5,834 nt of DNA from Paracoccaceae bacterium (GTDB taxonomy: Bacteria; Pseudomonadota; Alphaproteobacteria; Rhodobacterales; Rhodobacteraceae): the NCBI GenBank assembly GCA_003500165.1, contig DNSZ01000016.1:1-5834 (forward strand), given 5' to 3'. Positions 1 to 5,258 of the stretch are shown here, in pieces. Position 1 is the stretch's first letter; each line of letters opens with the position of its first letter. The translations under genes and the position numbers were made by a program. The notes under the pieces are model-generated. The model did not search any database, was not told the DNA's origin, and saw only the letters and a program-made list of their open reading frames with translations.

Positions 1-27
1 ACTCATTGCAGCTTGGTATGATTGCAA
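1..27 (-). CDS. Possible start of a further operon gene, cut by the left edge
   Basis: Downstream of the SPFH gene the minus strand carries a strong Shine-Dalgarno (CAGGAGGG) followed by an open frame that leaves the window. The frame can start at TTG (25-27), 4 bases after the AGGAGG core, or at an in-frame ATG (4-6) reading Met-Ser, which is about 25 bases from the Shine-Dalgarno and therefore poorly spaced. Only nine codons are visible, so no function can be read. It lies 45 bases beyond the SPFH stop with no terminator between them, which suggests the operon continues. In Bacillus the SPFH gene ydjI sits with ydjG, a zinc-ribbon protein gene, so a zinc-ribbon partner is a reasonable guess but nothing more. 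Confidence 0.3.
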
Positions 28-30
28 CAG

Positions 31-38
31 CCCTCCTG
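31..38 (-). promoter_or_regulatory. Strong ribosome-binding site for the next gene
   Basis: The minus strand reads CAGGAGGG here, close to the consensus anti-16S sequence, in the short stretch after the SPFH stop codon. It is the best single argument that another gene begins at the left edge. Confidence 0.5.
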
Positions 39-72
39 CCACCGGCCAGGCGCGTGCCGCGATTGACCCCGG

Positions 73-1197
73 TCAGCCGGCGACCGGCGGGGGAGGCGGC
101 GGCGGCATCACGGTGAAAAGCTGCGCAAGCTCGGCGATGTCGCCGGCCGCCTGCCAGCCGTCCTGACCCGCCGTCCAGACCAGCGTCGCGCGCGTCAGCC
201 CGCCATCGGCCGCCATCCGACCGAGTGCCGCGCGCGAAAACGGTCCCCGCGTCGCGCCGTTCTCGGCGATGTGCCAGACCCGCTCGACCGGCGGGGGCGG
301 GGGCGACGGCGCGACCGGACCCGCGGGCGCCGCGCCCCACGGCCCGGCCTGGCCCAGCTGGCCGGCCATCGCCATCCCCAGCCCCGCACCCACGCCTGCA
401 CCCATCGCGCCGCCGCCGCCCGGCTGGGCGGCGGCCCGGGTCATCGCCTCGGCCGCCGAGAACCGGGTGAACTGGCCCAGATCGCCGACCAGCCCCATCG
501 AGGTGCGCTTGTCGAGCGCAGCCTCGACCGCCGGCGGCAGCGAGATGTTCTCGATGTAAAGCTCGGGAATGGCGAGGCCGTATTCGGCCATGGTCGGCGC
601 GATCGCAGCGGCCACCAGCTTGCCCAGATCGGCTGTGTTCGCTGCCATGTCGAGCACCGGGATGGGAGACCCGGCAAGGGTGCGCGACACCGCCTGCACG
701 ATGATGTTGCGAATCTGAAAGCTGATCTCGTCGGTGGTGAATTCGCCATCCGTGCCGACAATCTCGGTCATGAAGCGGCCCGGATCGGCGACCCGCATGG
801 TGTAGCTGCCAAAGGCGCGCAGCCGCACCGGCCCGAATTCGGGGTCGCGGGTCATGATCGGGTTCCGGGTGCCCCATTTCAGATCGGCAAAGCGAACCGT
901 GCTGACGAAATAGACCTCGGATTTGAAGGGCGAGCGAAAGCCGTGATCCCAGTGCTGCAGGCTGGTCATCACCGGCATGTTGTTGGTCTCGAGCATGTAA
1001 AGCCCGGGCGCGAACACGTCGGCCAGCACGCCTTCATGGACGAAGACCGCTGCCTGGCCTTCGCGCACGGTCAGCTTGGCGCCATACTTGATCTCGTGGC
1101 CCTGGCGTTCGAACCGCCAGACCACGGTGTCGCGGGTATCGTCCGTCCATGCGATGACATCGATGAACTGGCCGGACAGGAAGTCGAAGATGGGCAT
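73..1197 (-). CDS. SPFH/band-7 'virion core protein-like' (YdjI-like) protein with C-terminal GYF_2 domain
   Basis: A 374-residue soluble protein of the SPFH (stomatin/prohibitin/flotillin) superfamily, in the branch often annotated as virion core protein-like and including Bacillus YdjI. Residues about 1-240 form the family domain: the N-terminus MPIFDFLSGQFIDVIAW, a conserved 'VREGQAAVFVHEG' strand (45-56) and 'GLYMLETNNMPVM' (65-77) are typical. No transmembrane segment is visible, so membrane contact would be peripheral or through partners. Residues about 257-298 are a Gly/Ala/Met/Pro-rich linker ending in five prolines (299-303). Residues about 307-361 match GYF_2 (DUF4339), with VWHIAENG, GPFS (318-321), the TLVW strand (338-341) and the closing GDIAELAQLF. 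Seven prolines (365-371) follow near the C-terminus. GYF domains in eukaryotes bind proline-rich peptides; that this one does so, perhaps in cis, is inference. The ATG is preceded by AAGGGG at 7 bases. It lies 19 bases after the DUF2927 gene and is probably cotranscribed with the XpaC-TelA genes. Confidence 0.9.
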   Translation of the reverse strand: MPIFDFLSGQFIDVIAWTDDTRDTVVWRFERQGHEIKYGAKLTVREGQAAVFVHEGVLADVFAPGLYMLETNNMPVMTSLQHWDHGFRSPFKSEVYFVSTVRFADLKWGTRNPIMTRDPEFGPVRLRAFGSYTMRVADPGRFMTEIVGTDGEFTTDEISFQIRNIIVQAVSRTLAGSPIPVLDMAANTADLGKLVAAAIAPTMAEYGLAIPELYIENISLPPAVEAALDKRTSMGLVGDLGQFTRFSAAEAMTRAAAQPGGGGAMGAGVGAGLGMAMAGQLGQAGPWGAAPAGPVAPSPPPPPVERVWHIAENGATRGPFSRAALGRMAADGGLTRATLVWTAGQDGWQAAGDIAELAQLFTVMPPPPPPPVAG

Positions 1198-1204
1198 GGT
1201 CGGT

Positions 1205-1210
1205 CCCCTT
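1205..1210 (-). promoter_or_regulatory. Ribosome-binding site of the SPFH gene
   Basis: AAGGGG on the minus strand, 7 bases before the ATG at 1197-1195. It lies entirely in the 19-base gap after the DUF2927 stop, so the SPFH protein has its own initiation signal rather than relying on coupling alone. Confidence 0.6.
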
Positions 1211-1216
1211 GCCTGA

Positions 1217-2152
1217 TCAGCTTTCGCCCGCCATCTGTGCCTGCGCCAGCGCGGGCAGCATCGGACGGGCCGCGTCGGCGGTCATACCGGGCCTCAGCGC
1301 CGGATCATAGAGCATCCCGAGCAGCATCTCGTCATGCCGGGTCAGCAGCGCGAATTCCTCGTCGTCGTTGAAGATCGAGGGCCGCGCGGTAAGGCTGTCA
1401 TTCGACAATCCCATCGCCTGGGCGATCTCTTCGTGAAAGCAGGCGCGGCGCAACAGCGGCGGCTGTTCGTCCTTGATCAGCACGACGGCACGGGTGAACA
1501 CCGCCGGTGCGGGCTCTGAGGAAAACGAATAGGCCATGCAATAGACCCCGCGCGGCATCCGGGCGATCTCGCGCGCGGTGGCTTCGGACAGATTGGGCAC
1601 GGCGGCGCGCAACCAGGCGGTGTCCTGGCGGTCGTCGGCATCCGCGACGACGATGTGAAGGTTCGGACGCGCACCGCCAAGGCTGATCGGCAGGCCGGTC
1701 GCCCCGGCGATCCGCTGCGCCAGCGATGCGATCTCGGCACGGTCGCGGCGGCGCTGGGCATCGGGCACCGCCCGCCCGAACACAATCTCGATCGAAACCG
1801 GTTCTTCCCAGCGGCGCAGCGGGGCGGCGACGCGGCGCGCCTCGACCCGTCCGCCAGCCTCCGAATACTCGCTGAAGAACGCGATCGCTTCAAAGTTGCG
1901 GGCCAGCATCCGGGCATCGAACGGGGCGTCGGGCGGCGCGGCCTCGGTGCGCAACAGACCGCGCGCCACCAGGTCGGCCTCGACCCGGGCGTAATAGCTG
2001 CGCAATGCGCCCACCTCGTCGGACCTTGCGCGCGCAATCGCCGGGGTCGGATCGGATGAACCCGCCCGGTGCCCCGGGTCAGGCCCCGGGGCGCAGGCCG
2101 TCAAGGCCGCCAGCGCCCCAAGGGCGAGGCCGGCGCGGGCCCGCCCGATCAG
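1217..2152 (-). CDS. DUF2927-family envelope lipoprotein, likely CTG start
   Basis: I recognise this as a DUF2927 protein of unknown function, common in Rhodobacterales. The frame opens at 2170 and has no ATG, GTG or TTG until a TTG at 2104. Starting at TTG gives 295 residues beginning MTACAPG, which cuts a signal peptide in half. Starting at CTG 2152-2150 gives 311 residues and a textbook lipoprotein leader: MIGRARAGLALGALAALTAC, with Arg4 and Arg6, a hydrophobic core and the lipobox LTAC with Cys20. That CTG also overlaps the telA stop (CTGA), the usual geometry of coupled genes. I therefore place the start at 2152; automated calls would give 2104. The C-terminal third holds the conserved part: 'FHEEIAQAMGLSND' (about residues 239-252) then 'SIFNDDEEFALLTRHDEMLL'. 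The HEExxQ pattern recalls a zincin helix with the second His replaced, but peptidase activity is not supported. Expected location is the periplasmic face of a membrane, anchored through Cys20. Confidence 0.85.
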   Translation of the reverse strand: MIGRARAGLALGALAALTACAPGPDPGHRAGSSDPTPAIARARSDEVGALRSYYARVEADLVARGLLRTEAAPPDAPFDARMLARNFEAIAFFSEYSEAGGRVEARRVAAPLRRWEEPVSIEIVFGRAVPDAQRRRDRAEIASLAQRIAGATGLPISLGGARPNLHIVVADADDRQDTAWLRAAVPNLSEATAREIARMPRGVYCMAYSFSSEPAPAVFTRAVVLIKDEQPPLLRRACFHEEIAQAMGLSNDSLTARPSIFNDDEEFALLTRHDEMLLGMLYDPALRPGMTADAARPMLPALAQAQMAGES

Positions 2153-3339
2153 CCCGAGGCGCCGGGGCCGTCACCCCCGGCTGCCGGCGTGCGCGCCTTG
2201 GCCGCTGCCAGGGCATCGCGCAGCTCGCCCTCCATCTTGACCAGATCGTCTTCGGCGGCGGCGCGTCGCGCCTTGCCCTCATCGGCGATCTGCAGCGATT
2301 CCTCGATCGTGGCGACCAGATCGGCATTGGCGGCCTTGATTGCCTCGATATCGAAGACACCGCGCTCCATCTCCTGACGGACCATCCTGTTCGATTCGCG
2401 CAGATTGGCGGCGTTCGCTGTGAGCAATTCGTTGGTCAGGTCGGAGGCTTCCTTGACCGCGCGCGCGGCTTCGGCCGAGCGCTGGATGGTCACCGCCTGG
2501 GCCAGCTGGGTCTCCCACAGCGGCACGGTGTTGACCAGCGTCGAGTTGATCTTGGTCACCAGGCTCTTGTCGTTTTCCTGCACCAGCCGGATCGAGGGCA
2601 GCGACTGCATGGTGACCTGGCGGGTCAGCCGCAGATCGTGCACCCGCCGCTCCAGGTCGTCGCGCGCCGCGCGGATGTCGCGCAGTTCCTGGGCGCGCAA
2701 CATCTGGTCGGCCTCGGGCGCGGCGTTCACCTCGGCCTCCTTGGCCGGGATCACCATGGTGTCGAGCTCTTTCAGCTTTTCCTCGCCCGCGGCAATGTAA
2801 AGCGCCAGCTCGTCGTAGAATTCGAGGGTCTTTTCATAAAGCTTGTCCAGCGCCTTCACATCCTTCAGCAGGGTATGCTCGTGGCGCAGCAGATTGTCGG
2901 TGATGGCGTCGATCTGGCCCTGCACGGTTTCATAGCGGGCAGCGAATTTCGCCGCCGGGGCCATCTTTCCGGTCAGCCATTCCCACCACGACCGCGACCG
3001 CCGCATGTCGAGCTCGGAGACGTTGAAGCCCTTGATCGTCGTCACGATCTCGCGCAGCGTGTCGCCGGCGGGTCCGATATCCTTGTTGCGCACGCCGGTC
3101 AGCATTTCCTGGCTGATGGTTTGCAGTTCCGCTTGCGCACGGGCGCCAAAGCCGATGATCGAGCCGGTGTCGGCGACATCGACCTCGGACATGCGGCGGC
3201 GAATCTCGGCCGCGTCGTCGGCACCCGCGGCGTCGAGCGTCACAAGCTCGCCCTTCGGTTCGGGCAGGATCGCCGCGGACAGCTCCGCGACTTCCCTGGT
3301 GGTGGTCCTGGCTTGCTCAAACGCGGTCGGGCTGGTCAT
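2149..3339 (-). CDS. telA: TelA-family 'toxic anion resistance' protein
   Basis: A 396-residue cytosolic, largely helical protein of the TelA/KlaA family (PF05816), about the usual family length. Family signatures are clear: 'DTGSIIGFGARAQAELQTIS' (57-76) followed by QEML, 'LPSIRLVQENDKSLVTKI' (247-264) and 'NTVPLWETQLAQAVTIQ' (270-286). Long charged heptad-like stretches (about 135-245 and 330-385) predict coiled coils. No signal peptide or membrane span is seen. The name comes from plasmid tellurite-resistance loci; chromosomal members such as Bacillus YaaN, encoded beside xpaC, have no settled biochemistry, so tellurite resistance should not be assumed. The ATG has AGAGGAGA 6 bases upstream. 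The first 23 bases of the gene overlap the end of the XpaC gene, and its TGA overlaps the likely CTG start of the DUF2927 gene. Both overlaps indicate coupled expression with these neighbours. Confidence 0.93.
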   Translation of the reverse strand: MTSPTAFEQARTTTREVAELSAAILPEPKGELVTLDAAGADDAAEIRRRMSEVDVADTGSIIGFGARAQAELQTISQEMLTGVRNKDIGPAGDTLREIVTTIKGFNVSELDMRRSRSWWEWLTGKMAPAAKFAARYETVQGQIDAITDNLLRHEHTLLKDVKALDKLYEKTLEFYDELALYIAAGEEKLKELDTMVIPAKEAEVNAAPEADQMLRAQELRDIRAARDDLERRVHDLRLTRQVTMQSLPSIRLVQENDKSLVTKINSTLVNTVPLWETQLAQAVTIQRSAEAARAVKEASDLTNELLTANAANLRESNRMVRQEMERGVFDIEAIKAANADLVATIEESLQIADEGKARRAAAEDDLVKMEGELRDALAAAKARTPAAGGDGPGASG

Positions 3340-4258
3340 GGGCTGTCTCCTCTGGGGATTGCGGGCGCACGCCTTCGCGCTGCAGGCGTTCGCGCAGGAC
3401 CTCGATCTCGATGTCCAGATCGGTGCGGTTATTTGCCATCAGCGCGTCGGTGCGGGCCTCGAAATGGGTCTGCATGTCATCAAGCAGCGCGATGAAATCG
3501 GCGCGGTCGCGCGGGTTGCGCCCGCGCCCATAGACCGTGGCGAATTTCCGCGCCGCATCGCGGGCGCCCATCAGATAGACGCCCAGATACTTCCGCGCCG
3601 CGGACAGATCGCGCGGGTCGCGTTCGACCGCGCGGAACATCTCGCGGGCGGTGGCCTGGAATGCCTCGACCCGTTCGTCCAGCCGGCGGTCGCGCAGGCT
3701 GGCGATCGCCTCGGCCATCGCGGCAAGGTAATCCTCGCCGGTGTCGACCACCCGGGTGACCCGCTCGGTCGCGATCCGGTCGACGGCTTCCTGGTGTTCG
3801 ACCACCTTGTCGCGCATCGGGTCGAAGCCGAACGCCACCAGCTGCAGGATGGTCGCGATCATGCCATAGATCACCGGCGGCACGATGCCGCCATCGATGT
3901 TGAACGTGGCCAGCGCCACGCCGATCCCGGTGAACTCGGCGGCGAAGAACTTGCGCGGAAAGGCCGGGCGCCGGGCCACGTCGCGGGCGTTGTAGGCCGC
4001 CTCGGCCTGCAGACCCTCGCGCAGCAGCCAGGCGCCAAGGATCAGCGCCGCGAACGCACAGAGGTGCACCACCATGGTGAACGAGCCACCGCCGAACGCG
4101 CCCGGCAGCAGCGGCAACGGTGCCACGAACATCAGATTGGCGCGGGCCATCCCGGGCACCGGATGCGGGCCGCGAAAGCCCCGGCGGCGGGCCGGTGGCG
4201 CCAGACTGCCCGGCGCACCGGGCGATGGGCTGAATTTGCCGCCATAGCGCTGTGCCAT
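3317..4258 (-). CDS. XpaC-family membrane protein (5-bromo-4-chloroindolyl phosphate hydrolysis family)
   Basis: A 313-residue protein that I assign to the XpaC family (PF10112) from its architecture and its position directly before telA, the same pairing as xpaC-yaaN in Bacillus subtilis. The N-terminal 35 residues are basic and Pro/Gly-rich, with RRRGFRG at 24-30, and should be cytosolic. A hydrophobic stretch at about 60-79 (SFTMVVHLCAFAALILGAWL) is a clear membrane span; a second hydrophobic region, about 105-145, contains 'GGIVPPVIYGMIATILQLVAF' in part and may form one or two spans. Residues from about 146 onward are soluble, charged and helical, with an Arg-rich ending. The family name reflects an X-phosphate colony phenotype, not a proven phosphatase, and no phosphatase motif is visible. 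I chose ATG 4258 because it forms TGATG with the stop of the upstream microprotein and has GGGG 7 bases before it; an adjacent GTG at 4261 would add one residue. The gene overlaps telA by 23 bases. Confidence 0.83.
   Translation of the reverse strand: MAQRYGGKFSPSPGAPGSLAPPARRRGFRGPHPVPGMARANLMFVAPLPLLPGAFGGGSFTMVVHLCAFAALILGAWLLREGLQAEAAYNARDVARRPAFPRKFFAAEFTGIGVALATFNIDGGIVPPVIYGMIATILQLVAFGFDPMRDKVVEHQEAVDRIATERVTRVVDTGEDYLAAMAEAIASLRDRRLDERVEAFQATAREMFRAVERDPRDLSAARKYLGVYLMGARDAARKFATVYGRGRNPRDRADFIALLDDMQTHFEARTDALMANNRTDLDIEIEVLRERLQREGVRPQSPEETAHDQPDRV
3346..3353 (-). promoter_or_regulatory. telA: Ribosome-binding site of telA, inside the XpaC gene
   Basis: The minus strand reads AGAGGAGA, 6 bases before the telA ATG. 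It is the best Shine-Dalgarno inside the XpaC-to-SPFH operon and is embedded in the last codons of the XpaC gene, which suggests TelA is translated strongly relative to its neighbours. Confidence 0.65.
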
Positions 4259-4350
4259 CACAGGACCCCGTCGATCAGCCCCAGCGACGCGGCAAAGACA
4301 AGGGTCAGCAGCACCAGATAGGCGGCGATCTGAATGAACTTGGCTGGCAT
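4258..4350 (-). CDS. 30-residue single-span membrane microprotein, coupled to XpaC gene
   Basis: A small unrecognised gene: ATG at 4350-4348, 30 codons, then TGA whose last base is the A of the XpaC ATG (TGATG). The product starts MPAKFIQIAAYL, carries one Lys at position 4, then about 20 hydrophobic residues (5-26, including YLVLLTLVFAASLGLI), and ends in IDGVL. This is a single transmembrane helix, probably N-in by the positive-inside rule. No other ATG, GTG or TTG exists upstream in frame before a TAG at 4410. The nearest purine-rich sequence, AAGGGG, is 12 bases before the ATG, longer than ideal. Arguments for it being real are the hydrophobic composition, the exact stop-start coupling to XpaC, and its place as first gene of the stress operon. 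A role as accessory subunit of the XpaC membrane part is inference; it could also be a translated leader that mainly sets XpaC expression. Confidence 0.6.
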   Translation of the reverse strand: MPAKFIQIAAYLVLLTLVFAASLGLIDGVL

Positions 4351-4380
4351 GCCTGTAGCGGACCCCTTGCGCCCCTCCTG

Positions 4381-4390
4381 CGGTATACCG
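4381..4390. promoter_or_regulatory. Perfect 10-bp palindrome CGGTATACCG, possible operator or -10 region
   Basis: CGGTATACCG reads the same on both strands and is one of the few AT-containing motifs in this region. It sits 30 bases before the microprotein ATG, in the 57-base gap after the pseudouridine synthase. TATACC could act as a -10 element giving a leader of roughly 25 bases, but I see no convincing -35 hexamer at the proper distance. It may equally be chance. Confidence 0.25.
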
Positions 4391-4395
4391 GCGAA

Positions 4396-4417
4396 AGGCC
4401 CGCCTGCCTAGGGGCCT
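4396..4417 (-). terminator. Weak terminator-like hairpin at the pseudouridine synthase stop
   Basis: On the minus strand AGGCCC and GGGCCT form a 6-bp stem around a 10-base loop that contains the TAG stop codon, and the second arm is followed by TTC, so only a short T tract. This is a weak intrinsic terminator at best. It suggests only partial separation of the pseudouridine synthase from the stress operon, so readthrough is likely. Confidence 0.25.
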
Positions 4418-5184
4418 GGGGCGCGTTTTCGTTTCGGTTTCGAACCCGCGCCGCCGGTTTCGCCAAGCTGATCGCGCAGCACCCGCTGGGGCACCGGCGC
4501 CACCGCGCCTGGCGGCAGCTCGCCCAGCTGGAACGGGCCATAGGCGATCCGGATCAGCCTTGTCACCGGAAACCCCAGCGCGGCCAGCGCGCGGCGGATT
4601 TCCCGGTTGCGGCCCTCGCGCAGGCCAAGCGTCAACCAGGCATTGGCGCCCTGCTGCCGGTCTATCCGTGCCTGAATTGGGCGAAACCGCTCACCATCGA
4701 CCGTCATCCCGGCTTCCAGCGGGGCCAGCGCGACGGCATCGGGGTGCCCATGCACGCGCACCCGATATTTGCGCAGCCAGCCGGTTGCGGGCAATTCCAG
4801 CCGCCGTTTCAGCGCGCCGTCATTGGTCAGCAGCAGCAGACCCTCGGAGTTCAGGTCGAGCCGCCCGACCGAGACGACGCGCCCGAGCTCGGCCGGCAGG
4901 GCATCGAACACCGTCGGCCGGCCCTTTTCGTCGCGTGCCGTGGTCACCAGGCCAGGCGGCTTGTGGTATCGCCACAGCCGCGCCGGTGCGGGCTCGGCCA
5001 GGGGCTGCCCGTCCACCGCGATGCGATCGTGCGGCGTGACGTTCAGCGCCGGGCTGTCGATCACCCGCCCGTTGACCGCGACGCGGCCCGCTGCGATCAG
5101 CGCCTCGGCGCCGCGCCGCGACGCGATGCCGGCGCGGGCCAGCGCCTTGGCGATTCGAACCGGGGCCGGGCTGTCTTCGGTCAT
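4408..5184 (-). CDS. rluB: rRNA pseudouridine synthase, RluB/RsuA family
   Basis: A 258-residue enzyme that isomerises uridine to pseudouridine in rRNA. An N-terminal S4 RNA-binding domain covers about residues 9-60 (RIAKALARAGIASRRGAEAL, then GRVAVNGR). The catalytic domain follows, with 'YHKPPGLVTT' (73-82) and the active-site motif GRLDLNSEGLLLLTND (107-122), where Asp110 is the expected nucleophile. 'LREGRNREIRRALAALGFPV' (188-207) is the conserved C-terminal motif. The LNSEGLLLLTND wording is closest to RluB, which in E. coli modifies 23S U2605, but RluE or RsuA specificity cannot be excluded. The tail after about 245 is basic (SKPKRKRAPGP) and may aid RNA binding. I chose ATG 5184 because the S4 domain begins right after it. 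The frame stays open upstream to 5466, but that part is low-complexity Arg/Gly/Ala and overlaps the RTX gene. AGGG lies 6 bases before the ATG, a weak ribosome-binding site. Confidence 0.93.
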   Translation of the reverse strand: MTEDSPAPVRIAKALARAGIASRRGAEALIAAGRVAVNGRVIDSPALNVTPHDRIAVDGQPLAEPAPARLWRYHKPPGLVTTARDEKGRPTVFDALPAELGRVVSVGRLDLNSEGLLLLTNDGALKRRLELPATGWLRKYRVRVHGHPDAVALAPLEAGMTVDGERFRPIQARIDRQQGANAWLTLGLREGRNREIRRALAALGFPVTRLIRIAYGPFQLGELPPGAVAPVPQRVLRDQLGETGGAGSKPKRKRAPGP

Positions 5185-5199
5185 GCCGGACCCTAGCGC

Positions 5200-5238
5200 G
5201 GCGGCGCGCCCATGGCCATGGCCGGGCGGCGCGCCGCC
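5200..5238 (-). repeat. GC-rich inverted repeat between RTX gene and pseudouridine synthase
   Basis: Arms at 5200-5210 and 5228-5238 are perfect inverted copies of 11 bp (GGCGGCGCGCC against GGCGCGCCGCC) around a 17-base spacer that contains the palindrome CATGGCCATG. The right arm lies within a 14-bp perfect palindrome (5225-5238). RNA from either strand would fold very stably. There is no T tract on the minus side, so it is not a classical intrinsic terminator. It starts 20 bases after the RTX stop and ends 15 bases before the rluB ATG, so it may protect the RTX mRNA 3' end or limit readthrough into rluB. Confidence 0.55.
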
Positions 5239-5258
5239 TTGGTGCCTCGGCGCGCGGG

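Noticed and set aside
271..1371. 366-codon plus-strand frame opposite the SPFH gene
   Set aside because: Composition is Arg/His/Gly-rich with no domain, and the opposite strand encodes a clear SPFH-GYF protein.
1217..2104. TTG at 2104 as start of the DUF2927 protein
   Set aside because: It would leave three residues before the lipobox cysteine and waste an intact upstream signal peptide; kept only as the fallback if CTG is not used.
2149..3339. Calling the operon a tellurite-resistance determinant
   Set aside because: Only the TelA family name supports it; no TerB, TerC, TerD or TehB-like gene is present, and chromosomal TelA proteins have no settled link to tellurite.
2005..3495. 496-codon open frame on the plus strand opposite telA
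   Set aside because: It lies antisense to well-supported telA, has Arg/Gly/His-rich composition typical of a shadow frame in GC-rich DNA, and shows no recognisable domain.
3005..5196. Long plus-strand frames opposite XpaC and the pseudouridine synthase (3005-4321 and 4252-5196)
   Set aside because: Both are explained as antisense shadows of recognised genes; neither has family motifs or a convincing ribosome-binding site.
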